The position numbers and the translations under genes are program-made. A stretch of DNA of 64,000 nucleotides from Paenibacillus sp. CF384 (GTDB lineage Bacteria > Bacillota > Bacilli > Paenibacillales > Paenibacillaceae): positions 62,001 to 126,000 of the forward strand of contig NZ_FNNV01000006.1 in assembly GCF_900106745.1 (NCBI RefSeq), written 5' to 3'. The notes beneath the pieces were generated by a model. That model was not told the DNA's origin and made no database searches. It was given only the letters and a program-made list of their open reading frames with translations. Positions 17,532 to 26,230 of this stretch are shown here, piece after piece. The stretch's first letter is position 1; each line of letters begins with the position of its first letter.

Positions 17532-18209
17532 TTACTTCCGGCTAAATCGGCGTACCAAATAATCACCGGCCATCTGCAGGATCTGAACCAAAATGATAAG
17601 ACAAGCCACTGTAACAATCATGACGCTGGTCTGGAATCTCTGATACCCGTATCGCAGTGCCAAGTCACCTAAACCGCCGCCTCCGATTACGCCTGACATC
17701 GCCGTGTAGGAAACGAGTGTAACAGCTGTTATTGTAATGGCCGCTATTAAACCAGGCCTTGCTTCAAGCAGGAGCACACGCCTTACAATGTCCATGCGGG
17801 AAGCTCCCATCGACTGCGCGGCTTCGATTACGCCTCGGTCAACCTCGCGCAGCGAAGTCTCCACCAACCTTGCGAAGAACGGCGCGGCAGCAATCACAAG
17901 CGGCGGGATCGAGCCCTGTACGCCAAGCGTTGTACCGGTTATGACTTTCGTTAGCGGCATGATCATGATCATGAGAATAATGAAAGGGACAGAACGAAGG
18001 ATATTCACAACAAGCGAAAGCGCTGCATAGACAAACGGCTGTTCCAGCAGTTGTCTTCTGGAAGTGAGGAATAGAACGACCCCCAGAATCAAGCCCAGAA
18101 TAATGGTGAACAGCAACGATGCACCAAGCATGGTCAGCGTATCCTTGGTCGCCTTCCATACTTCCTCCGGCCGAACATCCGACCAGTCGATTCCCTGTTT
18201 CAGCATCAT
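17532..18209 (-). CDS. metI: MetI, methionine ABC transporter permease
   Basis: The 225-aa protein has about five hydrophobic segments and the binding-protein-dependent permease loop EAAQSMGASRMDIVRRVLLLEARPGL, where the conserved Gly contacts the ATPase. SYTAMSGVIGGGGLGDLA is characteristic of MetI. Its ATG overlaps the metN stop codon (ATGA), so the two are translationally coupled. Confidence 0.95.
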   Translation of the reverse strand: MMLKQGIDWSDVRPEEVWKATKDTLTMLGASLLFTIILGLILGVVLFLTSRRQLLEQPFVYAALSLVVNILRSVPFIILMIMIMPLTKVITGTTLGVQGSIPPLVIAAAPFFARLVETSLREVDRGVIEAAQSMGASRMDIVRRVLLLEARPGLIAAITITAVTLVSYTAMSGVIGGGGLGDLALRYGYQRFQTSVMIVTVACLIILVQILQMAGDYLVRRFSRK

Positions 18210-19210
18210 TTCAGCTCACCTACTTCCAGCCCTTTATCGCGCAGGCCTGCAAGCACTTCGTCAATCTCACGGTCATTGCCGATAAATTCGATCACAAGCT
18301 GGCCGTACGGCGTATTTTTCATTCGTGAAACGGTCCCCTGCAATATCGTAAATTCCACGGTGGTGGACTTAACGGCGTTAAACAGAAGCGGCTCATACGT
18401 GACTTCGCCGACATAGTTCATCTTCACGAGTCGACCGCTGCGCGTGCCGATCAGTTCACGCGGATCGAAGGAATCTGCAATCTGGCTGACAAAATCCATC
18501 GTGATGGCATGCTTGGGTTTAAGGAATACATCCAGCACATTCCCCATCTCTACGATTTCTCCACCGTCAATGACGGCGACGCGATCGCAAATCGAACGAA
18601 TGACATGCATTTCATGCGTAATCAGTAGAATCGTTATGCCGAGCTTCTCGTTAATATCAAGGAGTAGTGATAGAATCGCGTTTGTCGTCTGCGGATCCAA
18701 TGCCGAAGTTGCTTCATCGCAGAGGAGCACATCCGGATTGTTGGCAAGCGCTCTAGCTATGCCGACACGCTGCTTCTGCCCGCCTGAGAGCTGGGCCGGA
18801 TATTTGTCTGCATGCTGCTCCAAGCCTACCAGCTTCAATAGCTCGTCTACTCTTCGCTTAATCGTCGACTTTGATTGTTTCGCCAATTCTAGCGGGAAAG
18901 CAATGTTATCGCGAACCGTCGCCATCGAGAGCAGATTGAAATGCTGAAAAATCATTCCGATTCGGCGGCGTTCCTGCTGCAATTGTGTCGTAGAGAGCTT
19001 CGTCAGCTCTACATCTCCAACCGTTACAGTCCCCGCGGTAGGGCGTTCCAATAGATTCACACAACGCAGCAATGTGCTTTTGCCTGCTCCGGAGTGTCCG
19101 ATGATGCCGAATATATCGCCTTTATTTATAGTAAGATTGATATTGGTTATCGCATCTACCTTCGACTTGCCAGTGCCATATGACTTGCTTATGTCTAAGA
19201 GCTCAATCAG
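18206..19210 (-). CDS. metN: MetN, methionine ABC transporter ATP-binding protein, probable CTG start
   Basis: The 335-aa ATPase has Walker A GHSGAGKST, signature LSGGQKQR, Walker B LLCDEATSALD and a C-terminal NIL/ACT-type domain (about residues 265-335) that gives methionine feedback inhibition in this family. The start is unusual: an AGGAGG site (19219-19224) lies eight bases before CTG 19208-19210, giving the family-typical N-terminus MIELLDISKSYG. The nearest upstream in-frame ATG overlaps the TATAAT of the promoter, so it would not be in the mRNA. If only standard starts are allowed, the gene would be called from about 19258 or 19267. Confidence 0.92.
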   Translation of the reverse strand: MIELLDISKSYGTGKSKVDAITNINLTINKGDIFGIIGHSGAGKSTLLRCVNLLERPTAGTVTVGDVELTKLSTTQLQQERRRIGMIFQHFNLLSMATVRDNIAFPLELAKQSKSTIKRRVDELLKLVGLEQHADKYPAQLSGGQKQRVGIARALANNPDVLLCDEATSALDPQTTNAILSLLLDINEKLGITILLITHEMHVIRSICDRVAVIDGGEIVEMGNVLDVFLKPKHAITMDFVSQIADSFDPRELIGTRSGRLVKMNYVGEVTYEPLLFNAVKSTTVEFTILQGTVSRMKNTPYGQLVIEFIGNDREIDEVLAGLRDKGLEVGELK

Positions 19211-19256
19211 CGGTAAAACCTCCTGCCATCCTTCGTATGTTGAAAGAACAACCTGC

Positions 19257-19286
19257 ATTATAAACAACTTTCACACGCTTTGTCAC
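19257..19286 (-). promoter_or_regulatory. sigma-A promoter of metNIQ
   Basis: GTGACA (19281-19286), 18 bases, then TATAAT (19257-19262) on the minus strand. The predicted transcript starts near 19250, leaving a leader of about 40 bases, too short for an S-box (SAM) riboswitch. The operon is therefore probably not under S-box control. Confidence 0.7.
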
Positions 19287-19310
19287 TGGATTGAATTGCT
19301 ACTTCACCGT

Positions 19311-19353
19311 AAAAAGCCCGCAATCCCCATGATTATGGGAATTGCGGGCTTTT
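19311..19353 (-). terminator. Rho-independent terminator of spoIIGA-sigE
   Basis: AAAGCCCGCAAT plus CCCAT arms around an AATC loop, paired with ATGGG and ATTGCGGGCTTT, with A and T tracts on either side so it could act in both directions. It separates sigE from the metNIQ promoter. Confidence 0.92.
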
Positions 19354-19362
19354 GTTCACCAA

Positions 19363-20085
19363 TTAGACCATTTTATTAAACTCTTTGCGCAGCCGTTTAA
19401 TGATTCGTTTCTCCAGCCTTGAGATATAGGACTGCGAGATACCTAGCAAATCGGCGACATCCTTCTGGGTTTTCTCTTCCCCATCCGCAAGGCCAAAACG
19501 CAGCTCCATGATAATCCGTTCGCGCTCGGTCAGCTTATCCAGTGCTTTATGAAGCAGCTTACGGTCTACCTGCTCTTCAATATTGCGGTAGATCGTATCA
19601 TTCTCAGTTCCGAGCACATCGGATAGGAGCAGTTCATTGCCATCCCAATCGATATTGAGCGGTTCATCAAAAGAGACTTCCGTCCTAGTCTTGCTATTGC
19701 GGCGCAAGTACATCAATATTTCATTCTCGATACAGCGTGAGGCGTACGTAGCGAGCTTGATTTTCTTCTCTGGATCAAACGTGTTGACCGCTTTAATGAG
19801 CCCGATTGCACCGATGGACACCAAGTCTTCGATATGAATGCCCGTATTCTCGAACTTCCTGGCAATGTACACGACTAAACGAAGATTGCGTTCGATCAGC
19901 ATCGCCCGGATCGCGGAATCGCCCGATGGCAGCTTCTCGAGCAAATACTCCTCTTCTTCACGCGTGAGCGGGGGTGGCAGTGCCTCGCTCCCGCCGATAT
20001 AATAAATTTCCTCGCTCTTTAATCCGAATAAAAACAAAACGCGATAATAATATAACTGCAGGATCAATTTCCATTTGACGAGCAT
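19363..20085 (-). CDS. sigE: RNA polymerase sporulation sigma factor SigE (pro-sigma-E)
   Basis: The 240-aa precursor has the membrane-associating pro-sequence (about residues 1-28, [18 protein letters not shown]), removed by SpoIIGA, then sigma-70 region 2 ([39 protein letters not shown]) and region 4 with a helix-turn-helix ([22 protein letters not shown]). Sigma-E drives early mother-cell transcription. The first 22 bases overlap the end of spoIIGA, so synthesis is coupled to its protease. Confidence 0.97.
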   Translation of the reverse strand: MLVKWKLILQLYYYRVLFLFGLKSEEIYYIGGSEALPPPLTREEEEYLLEKLPSGDSAIRAMLIERNLRLVVYIARKFENTGIHIEDLVSIGAIGLIKAVNTFDPEKKIKLATYASRCIENEILMYLRRNSKTRTEVSFDEPLNIDWDGNELLLSDVLGTENDTIYRNIEEQVDRKLLHKALDKLTERERIIMELRFGLADGEEKTQKDVADLLGISQSYISRLEKRIIKRLRKEFNKMV

Positions 20086-21068
20086 GCTGTTCCATCCCTT
20101 CCCGAAGAACTGTGTATTGTATCGATCGTGACACTTCGACTTTGAAGAAGTGACGGATGGATGATCGCCTGGTAGGTGCCGTCATGGGCGAGTTTACCGG
20201 CGTCTAAACCAATGAGCACTTTCTTGGATTCATAGACTTCACCATCGCGATTGATGATGACTAGATCCGGTTTAATCGCCAGCATGAACTGTGCGCCGCG
20301 ATTCACACCACGATAAGGCACTAGTCTTAGCCGGTCTCGCCAAATGAAGGGCGTATCATCCGTCATGCTCGCTAAGAGCTTATCGACCTGCGATTCCCGA
20401 ATTTGAGCAATCCATGAAGCAGGCAGCACATCTTGCCAAACGGCAGCTTCCATAACCATGACCGGCGTTCGGGTCAGCGGTTCGTACAGCTGGTTACCCG
20501 TGTCGATCAGACCTGTGCAGCTATGCTCCTTATCCTCGATTCGAACCTTCACCTCCGCGAGATGATTGGTGACCAAATCACGTTCTTTGCGCTGTGTCAT
20601 CACCGATCGGTAGATATAATAGCCGACGCCAATAAGACTGAAGACAAAGATCGTCGATGGCTTCAGCATGAAATATAATTTCCCATTTACAGTGGCGACG
20701 GTGTGCCAGAGCTTATTCGAGCTGTTCATAAACAAGTAATGGGCTCCGATTACAGCACCAGCGGCGGCGAAGTTGACGCCGTAAAACGCTCCGACATGAC
20801 GAGCAAAATATTGAACGCTTCCAAATCCGAACGCTATGAGCAGCATGATGATAGACAGCGCGACCTTGATGACGATGGTAAACAAGAACGACAACGGCGG
20901 AAACACAATCATGACGGCATACAAGCTGCCTACACCGGCAGCGAGGAGAACTCGCCACCACTTCGCACGTATGCTTCGTACCCAAGCAGTGAGAAGCAAA
21001 TTCGAGCCGTCTATGAGCAGGTTGACCATGAATAATACGTCGAGATAAACTGCATCCAGTGCATTCAC
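20064..21068 (-). CDS. spoIIGA: SpoIIGA, sigma-E processing aspartic protease
   Basis: The 334-aa protein has five hydrophobic segments in its N-terminal half (about residues 8-28, 38-58, 62-82, 95-113, 138-153) and a cytoplasmic C-terminal protease domain with the retroviral-protease-like motif [11 protein letters not shown] (catalytic Asp about 189). After septation and signalling by forespore SpoIIR it cleaves pro-sigma-E. It lies directly upstream of sigE, with overlapping reading frames. Confidence 0.95.
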   Translation of the reverse strand: MNALDAVYLDVLFMVNLLIDGSNLLLTAWVRSIRAKWWRVLLAAGVGSLYAVMIVFPPLSFLFTIVIKVALSIIMLLIAFGFGSVQYFARHVGAFYGVNFAAAGAVIGAHYLFMNSSNKLWHTVATVNGKLYFMLKPSTIFVFSLIGVGYYIYRSVMTQRKERDLVTNHLAEVKVRIEDKEHSCTGLIDTGNQLYEPLTRTPVMVMEAAVWQDVLPASWIAQIRESQVDKLLASMTDDTPFIWRDRLRLVPYRGVNRGAQFMLAIKPDLVIINRDGEVYESKKVLIGLDAGKLAHDGTYQAIIHPSLLQSRSVTIDTIHSSSGRDGTACSSNGN

Positions 21069-21137
21069 CTTCCTGCCGCACTTCCCTGCTCGCCGTTTCC
21101 CTCGTAAAAGCTTAGCGAGGATTTGCGGCTTGTGTCT

Positions 21138-21170
21138 AGTATAGTTAAATCCTATTACAATGTCTGTCTA
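21138..21170 (-). promoter_or_regulatory. Candidate spoIIG promoter with long spacer (Spo0A-type)
   Basis: TAGACA (21165-21170) and TATACT (21138-21143) are 21 bases apart on the minus strand. The B. subtilis spoIIG promoter is known for an over-long spacer of 22 bases that makes it depend on Spo0A. On the plus strand the -35 region reads TGTCTGTCTAAA (21161-21172), which resembles degenerate 0A boxes. The match is suggestive only. Confidence 0.45.
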
Positions 21171-21207
21171 AACATGCCGTCAGGAGTGATCTTTTTTTGT
21201 CGATGCC

Positions 21208-21280
21208 GCACTAACCGTTATCGCCAATTTACGGCGATCGGTTAGTGCAAAGGTGATTGGTTTGCGTGCACTGACGTGAG
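21208..21280. repeat. Hairpin repeat, copy 1
   Basis: A 73-bp unit beginning with a strong stem-loop (21208-21248): outer arms GCACTAACCG / CGGTTAGTGC and inner arms ATCGCC / GGCGAT around a 7-base loop. It is copied 99 bases downstream with five differences. It has no T tract and lies between the ftsZ terminator and the spoIIGA promoter. No function is known to me. Confidence 0.85.
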
Positions 21281-21306
21281 TCAGGGGATGCAGCATTCAC
21301 CCTCAA

Positions 21307-21379
21307 GCACTAACTGTTATCGCCAATATACGGCGATCGGTTAGTGCAAAGGTGATTGGTTTGCGTCCATTGACGTTAG
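21307..21379. repeat. Hairpin repeat, copy 2
   Basis: Second copy of the 73-bp unit, with its stem-loop at 21307-21347. One arm reads GCACTAACTG, turning a C-G pair into a T-G wobble, so folding is kept. The sequence after the stem (AAAGGTGATTGGTTTGCGT) is identical up to that point, so the duplication covers more than the stem. Confidence 0.85.
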
Positions 21380-21399
21380 CCGGGAGCAGGTAAAATAGC

Positions 21400-21435
21400 A
21401 AAAAAGCCGCCTCCCGGTGAACCGGAAAGCGGCTA
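21400..21435 (-). terminator. Rho-independent terminator of ftsZ
   Basis: AGCCGC and CCGG arms pairing around TTCA, followed by a six-T tract on the minus strand, about twenty bases after the ftsZ stop codon. It ends the dcw transcript before spoIIGA. Confidence 0.88.
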
Positions 21436-21454
21436 AAGTCCTTATTATGATTGA

Positions 21455-22576
21455 CTAGGTGTTGCGACGATTGCGAAGAAATGCCGGAATATCGAGTTGA
21501 TCGCTGCTGGATGCATTGCTGCCGAACGGTTTAGGACCCGTGCTTGCAGCTTGTTGGCGCGGAGCTTCAGTGCTTGTTGGTTCAGGTTGTCCAGCTACGG
21601 GACGACGAACCTCAGCTCTGTTACGGTGCTCGAAGCCTGTTGCGATAACCGTTACTTTAATTTCTTCTTTCAAATTCTCATCGATGCTAGCACCGAAGAT
21701 CATGTTTACGTCCGGATCGGAAGCCGAAATGACAATTTCAGCAGCTTCATTCACTTCATAGAGCGAGAGATTAGCGCCGCCAGTGATGTTCATGATGATA
21801 CCGCGGGCGCCGTCGATGGACGTTTCAAGCAACGGACTTTGGATGGCTTTGCGAGCTGCATCTGCAGCACGGTTCTCGCCTGTAGCGTTGCCGATACCCA
21901 TCAGAGCGGAGCCGCGCTCCGCCATAATCGTCTTCACGTCGGCGAAGTCAAGGTTGATCAAACTTGGCATCGCGATCAAGTCGGAGATACCCTGCACCGC
22001 TTGTTTCAGTACGTTATCGACTTCGCGGAATGCTTCAAGCATCGGAGTCTTCTTGTCAACGATCTCAAGCAAACGGTCATTCGGAATTACGATTAAGGTG
22101 TCTACTTTTTCTTTAAGCGCTTCGATGCCTAGCTCGGCTTGTCCGGAGCGTTTGCGTCCTTCGAACGTAAAGGGACGTGTTACAACACCGACTGTCAGCG
22201 CGCCGCATTCGCGTGCGATCTCAGCGATTACGGGAGCAGCACCTGTGCCGGTTCCCCCGCCCATACCCGCTGTAACGAATACCATGTCCGCGCCTTTGAG
22301 CGTGTTCATGACCGACTCACGTGATTCTTCAGCTGCTTTCTTACCAACCTCAGGGTTTGCACCTGCACCTAGTCCGCGAGTCAGCTTGTCGCCGATTTGA
22401 AGCTTCTGCTCCGATTTCGCCATATGCAATGCTTGCGCATCTGTATTCACAGTTATAAACTCTACGCCTTTGACTCCATTCTCGATCATCCGGTTAACAG
22501 CATTGCTTCCGCCGCCGCCTACACCGATGACTTTGATTTGGGCCATCAGCTCATTATCGAAATCAAATTCCAACAT
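21455..22576 (-). CDS. ftsZ: FtsZ, tubulin-like cell division GTPase
   Basis: FtsZ polymerises into the Z ring. The 373-aa protein has the GTP-binding motif [10 protein letters not shown], the [13 protein letters not shown] segment, the T7 synergy-loop region [11 protein letters not shown], a variable linker after about residue 315, and the C-terminal peptide [11 protein letters not shown] that binds FtsA, SepF and other partners. ATG 22576 has a GGGGGAG site; an upstream in-frame start lies before that site. It follows ftsA by sixteen bases and ends at a terminator. Confidence 0.97.
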   Translation of the reverse strand: MLEFDFDNELMAQIKVIGVGGGGSNAVNRMIENGVKGVEFITVNTDAQALHMAKSEQKLQIGDKLTRGLGAGANPEVGKKAAEESRESVMNTLKGADMVFVTAGMGGGTGTGAAPVIAEIARECGALTVGVVTRPFTFEGRKRSGQAELGIEALKEKVDTLIVIPNDRLLEIVDKKTPMLEAFREVDNVLKQAVQGISDLIAMPSLINLDFADVKTIMAERGSALMGIGNATGENRAADAARKAIQSPLLETSIDGARGIIMNITGGANLSLYEVNEAAEIVISASDPDVNMIFGASIDENLKEEIKVTVIATGFEHRNRAEVRRPVAGQPEPTSTEAPRQQAASTGPKPFGSNASSSDQLDIPAFLRNRRNT

Positions 22577-22592
22577 GTTGTTGCTCCCCCGA

Positions 22593-23837
22593 TCAAATAA
22601 ATTCACTAAACATATTTTTCAATTTTTCAAAAAGACCAGGCTTCGAGGGCGAATTCGTTGAACTGGACTTCCGGTTGGTACTCTTCTTAGGCGAAGAAAC
22701 TACCTTACCTTTCATATACTTCGATACATATTGAATCATACCAACACCACTGGTAAAAGCAGGATCGCGAACGCCGATATAATCCGGCACCGCAATGCGT
22801 ACGCTTGCTTCCAGCTCGTGTTGGGCCAGTGCCAATGTTCCCGGCATCGTCACTGTACCGCCCGTTAGAACGAATCCATTGATCTTATCCCCGTAGCCAA
22901 GTCGGCGTACTTCTTGACGGATCAAGTGGAAAATTTCTTGCATGCGTGGTTCTATGATGTTGGCCAGGTCAACCTGAGAGAATTCCTTCTCCACGTTACT
23001 GCCCATACGCATAACTTTGAATTTCTGATCTTCAGCCGCATCATCGATAAGTGCACAGCCGAATTTCTGCTTGATTTTCTCGGCTTGTTCGGTTTGAGTA
23101 CGGAGTCCGTAGGAAATGTCGCTAGTCACATACTCGCCGCCAACCGGCAGCGTGGAAGTTGCTACAATGCTTCCTTGCTCAAAAATTGCAATGGTACTCG
23201 ATCCGGCGCCAATGTCTGCGAGGACAGTACCCATCATTTTCTCATCTTTGGTGAGCGCCATTTGTCCAGACGCTAATGACATTAGAATAATGCCGGCAAT
23301 ACGCAAATTGGCTTTCTCGACGCACCGGGCTAAGTTATGTATGGCTGTTTTGGCTCCGGTAACGAGCGTTGCTTCTACTTCCAGACGAACACCGATCATG
23401 CCTCTAGGATCTGAGATACCTTCAAGACCGTCAACCAAGTACTGCTTTGGAACTAGGTTAATGATTTCGCGTTCCGGAGGCAAAGCTACGACTTTCGCCG
23501 CTTGCAATACGCGTTCGATGTCTTCTTCTCCGATTTCACGATCTTCGTTGGAGATGGCGACAACGCCGTGATTCGTTTGCAAACCGATATGGTTGCCTTG
23601 AATGCCTACATATACATCGCTTATTTGAATACCGACCATACGCTCGGCGTGATCCACCGCATTGCGAATGGATTGAACGGTTTGGTCAATATCAACGATA
23701 GCCCCTTTACGGATACCTTCCGAGTCGGCAGATCCAACTCCAATAATATTAATGACGCCGTTATTCACTTCGCCAATAATAGCACGAACCTTGGATGTAC
23801 CGATGTCCAAACTGACGATGATGTCATTGCTGCTCAA
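22593..23837 (-). CDS. ftsA: FtsA, actin-like divisome protein
   Basis: FtsA anchors FtsZ to the membrane. The 415-aa protein has actin-fold ATP-binding motifs ([41 protein letters not shown]), the SHS2-type 1C insertion (about residues 85-165) and a C-terminal amphipathic membrane helix ([14 protein letters not shown]). The start is TTG 23837, placed nine bases after a GGAGG site; this gives the family-typical start [13 protein letters not shown]. Longer in-frame versions add residues encoded by the leader repeats. Confidence 0.96.
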   Translation of the reverse strand: MSSNDIIVSLDIGTSKVRAIIGEVNNGVINIIGVGSADSEGIRKGAIVDIDQTVQSIRNAVDHAERMVGIQISDVYVGIQGNHIGLQTNHGVVAISNEDREIGEEDIERVLQAAKVVALPPEREIINLVPKQYLVDGLEGISDPRGMIGVRLEVEATLVTGAKTAIHNLARCVEKANLRIAGIILMSLASGQMALTKDEKMMGTVLADIGAGSSTIAIFEQGSIVATSTLPVGGEYVTSDISYGLRTQTEQAEKIKQKFGCALIDDAAEDQKFKVMRMGSNVEKEFSQVDLANIIEPRMQEIFHLIRQEVRRLGYGDKINGFVLTGGTVTMPGTLALAQHELEASVRIAVPDYIGVRDPAFTSGVGMIQYVSKYMKGKVVSSPKKSTNRKSSSTNSPSKPGLFEKLKNMFSEFI

Positions 23838-23856
23838 CCTCTGGCACCTCCGTTCA

Positions 23857-23891
23857 ACATTAATTAGGTACATTAATTAGGCACATTAATT
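23857..23891. repeat. Three tandem 13-bp units in the ftsA leader
   Basis: ACATTAATTAGGT, ACATTAATTAGGC and a partial ACATTAATT follow each other with a 13-base period, just upstream of the ftsA ribosome binding site. Each unit contains the palindrome ATTAAT. Either slippage or a protein-binding array could explain it. Confidence 0.75.
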
Positions 23892-23918
23892 GTCGTGACT
23901 GCTATGCATTTCTTTTTA

Positions 23919-23945
23919 ATTCAACGCAATCCTGAATATCCCTCT
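23919..23945 (-). promoter_or_regulatory. Candidate sigma-H promoter for ftsAZ
   Basis: AGAGGGATA (23937-23945), 11 bases, then GTTGAAT (23919-23925) on the minus strand. The sigma-H consensus is RNAGGAWWW, 11-12 bases, RNNGAAT; only one -35 position differs. In B. subtilis ftsAZ has a sigma-H promoter that raises expression at sporulation, so the location fits. Confidence 0.5.
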
Positions 23946-24078
23946 TTTTTCTACAATTTTTTCAAGGTTTATTTATACGTCCATTACATGAATGTACATG
24001 CTCTGGTTGATGTTCTTCCGAAAAAATGCAAAAAGGGCAATTAAATCTACATAACTAAAATTCTATCATTCTTTGAGG

Positions 24079-24843
24079 CTATTGAGTAGTCTCTTTTTGG
24101 GAAATACCCTGATTATCTGCGACTTCAGGCGTAAACGATGCATATTTATCCGCAAGCAGCATAGTAATTAGTCCCGGGGGCTGAATTTCAATCACCGCAT
24201 TCAGCGTTGGGATTTTCTCAGGCAGCAGAGACACCGCAGTAATGACCTCGAAACGCGTCCTGGTGTAGATTTTGATCCGATCCTTATACGAAGGGGACGG
24301 TTCTGGTTTAATCTCTGAGAAGTCTGCTATAGCATCTTCCGGAATCGTAGACAGCGTTTTGCAAAGCTCAGCCAGAATAGGGTCATCCGACTTCCAACCG
24401 GACAGAATCGGCTTGTCGACAATCATTTCGGACCCGGCTGCAATCCCTGTGCCATTAGCCAAAATCGCGGTGATTTCGCCGTTCTTCGACAATGTATAGG
24501 CGACTGTTTCGAACTCCTGCACATGGATCGTAATGCTGCCGGGGAACGATTTGGTTACTTTTACATTCTCGATGGCCTTGATCGTATGCACTCTTGCTTC
24601 TAGTTTGCTCTCGGATGTGCCGAAGAAAGAGTCTCCTGCGGCAATGCCGACTACCTTGCGGATATCGGCTGCATTCAGGTAATGCTGGCCCTCAATAGTG
24701 ACAGTCGCTACTTTGCTGATCGAAGAATTAAAGAATAGTACACCAAGAATGACGACGAATAATAAGAAAAGCACCGCTAACAGCTTCTTGCCGCTTCTGC
24801 GCCGTTTCACGGGTTCGCGCAGCACGGGCATCTTCTCTTGCAT
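24079..24843 (-). CDS. divIB: DivIB/FtsQ, divisome membrane protein
   Basis: A 254-aa bitopic protein: basic cytoplasmic N-terminus (RRRSGKK), one transmembrane helix (about residues 20-40), then a POTRA domain (VATVTIEGQHYLNAADIRKVVGI) and a beta domain. With FtsL and DivIC it regulates septal peptidoglycan synthesis. It lies between murA and ftsA; the murA end carries a hairpin, so some of its expression may be independent. Confidence 0.92.
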   Translation of the reverse strand: MQEKMPVLREPVKRRRSGKKLLAVLFLLFVVILGVLFFNSSISKVATVTIEGQHYLNAADIRKVVGIAAGDSFFGTSESKLEARVHTIKAIENVKVTKSFPGSITIHVQEFETVAYTLSKNGEITAILANGTGIAAGSEMIVDKPILSGWKSDDPILAELCKTLSTIPEDAIADFSEIKPEPSPSYKDRIKIYTRTRFEVITAVSLLPEKIPTLNAVIEIQPPGLITMLLADKYASFTPEVADNQGISQKETTQ

Positions 24844-24866
24844 AGCTTGTCCCCTCTTTGTATAAA

Positions 24867-24902
24867 CGCAAACGGCTTCCCGCCAATCATGGCAAGAGCC
24901 GC
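24867..24902 (-). terminator. Hairpin between divIB and murA, weak or leaky terminator
   Basis: CGGCT and GCCA arms around TGAT pair with TGGC and AGCCG on the minus strand, followed by TTTGCGTTT. It lies upstream of murA's downstream neighbour divIB, so it may set the level of read-through. The tail is poor. Confidence 0.4.
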
Positions 24903-24934
24903 TTACGCCTTCTTATATCTGTCCACACACGATG

Positions 24935-26215
24935 TTATGGAACGATTTGGTTGTTCGGCACAGGTGAATAGCGGGTAATTCTGGCTCCCAGCCTGCCCAG
25001 CATCGTCTCAATCCGGTCATAACCGCGGTCGATATGATGCACCTGCTCCACGACGGTTTTGCCTTGCGCGGCAAGCCCGGCAATAACTAGAGCTGCACCG
25101 GCGCGTAAATCCGTTGCCTCCACCGTAGCGCCATACAAGCGTGACACGCCTCGGATGAAGGCGGAGTTCAGATCAACGCGGATGTCCGCTCCCATGCGCG
25201 AGAGCTCGTCGACATGCTTGAATCTGCCTTCAAAAATCGTTTCTTTCATGACGCTTACACCGTCTGCCAGTGCAAGCAGAACCATTATTTGCGATTGCAA
25301 ATCGGTAGGGAATGCTGGATAAGGCGAGGTTACGATGCGGTCAACAGCTTTAGGGCGTGCTGCTGTACCTACTTTGATTATATCATCGTCAACCGTTATT
25401 TGAACACCTGTGCGTCTAAGCACATGGATGAGAGAGGTTAAGTGCGAAGGACATGTATTCAGCAGCGTCACCTGCCCGCGCGTTGCGGCAGCGGCTACCA
25501 TCACCGTCCCGGTTACAATTCGGTCCGGAATGACTTGATAGCGGCAAGGCGTCAGCTTCTCTACTCCTTCGATCGTAATCGTATCCGTACCGGCACCGAA
25601 TATCTTAGCACCCATACTGTTCAAGAAATGCTGTAAATCTTGAATTTCCGGTTCACGAGCAGCATTGCTGATCGTGGTCAGCCCCTCGGCAAGCACCGCG
25701 GCCATCATAATGTTCTCCGTAGCTCCGACGCTCGGGAAATCCAGGTGAATTTCCGCGCCTATCAACCGTTTTGCATAACAGACTATTCGGCTGTCTTCCT
25801 CGTCGACCTGCGCCCCCAGCGCCCGAAGGCCGCTAAGATGCAAATCGATTTTCCGTTCTCCGATCGCGCAGCCGCCTGGCTGATATATCGTTACTTCGCC
25901 AAACCTTGCTAACAGCGGCCCCATAAGAAAAATGGATGATCGCATTTGACGCATAAGAGCCTCAGGAATGTGGGAAGAATGCAAGCTTGACGTATCGAGC
26001 GTGACAGTTTCGTCCTCGTGCTCAGCCCGGCAGCCAAGTTCGCGCAAAATGTTAAGCATGACGTCGATATCAAGCAATTTCGGTACATGATCGATCGTCA
26101 CTTTTCCTTCTACCAGCATACTAGCAGCTAAAATCGGCAAAGCGGCATTTTTCGCGCCTTGGATAACAATGGTTCCTGAGAGAGGTTTCCCGCCTTCAAT
26201 CACCAATTTGTCCAA
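24935..26215 (-). CDS. murA: UDP-N-acetylglucosamine 1-carboxyvinyltransferase
   Basis: MurA transfers enolpyruvate from PEP to UDP-GlcNAc, the first committed step of peptidoglycan synthesis. The 426-aa protein carries the catalytic and fosfomycin-target Cys (about residue 116, in PGGCAIGERKID) and the N-terminal GAKNAALPILAAS motif. Placement inside the dcw cluster between murB and divIB differs from B. subtilis, where murAA is elsewhere. Confidence 0.95.
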   Translation of the reverse strand: MDKLVIEGGKPLSGTIVIQGAKNAALPILAASMLVEGKVTIDHVPKLLDIDVMLNILRELGCRAEHEDETVTLDTSSLHSSHIPEALMRQMRSSIFLMGPLLARFGEVTIYQPGGCAIGERKIDLHLSGLRALGAQVDEEDSRIVCYAKRLIGAEIHLDFPSVGATENIMMAAVLAEGLTTISNAAREPEIQDLQHFLNSMGAKIFGAGTDTITIEGVEKLTPCRYQVIPDRIVTGTVMVAAAATRGQVTLLNTCPSHLTSLIHVLRRTGVQITVDDDIIKVGTAARPKAVDRIVTSPYPAFPTDLQSQIMVLLALADGVSVMKETIFEGRFKHVDELSRMGADIRVDLNSAFIRGVSRLYGATVEATDLRAGAALVIAGLAAQGKTVVEQVHHIDRGYDRIETMLGRLGARITRYSPVPNNQIVP

Positions 26216-26230
26216 TTTATCACCTCCGGA

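Noticed and set aside
19210..19310. SAM (S-box) riboswitch upstream of metNIQ
   Set aside because: The promoter leaves a leader of only about 40 bases, and no S-box core sequence is visible.
21208..21379. CRISPR or terminator pair
   Set aside because: Just two copies of a long palindrome with the flanks also duplicated and no T tract.
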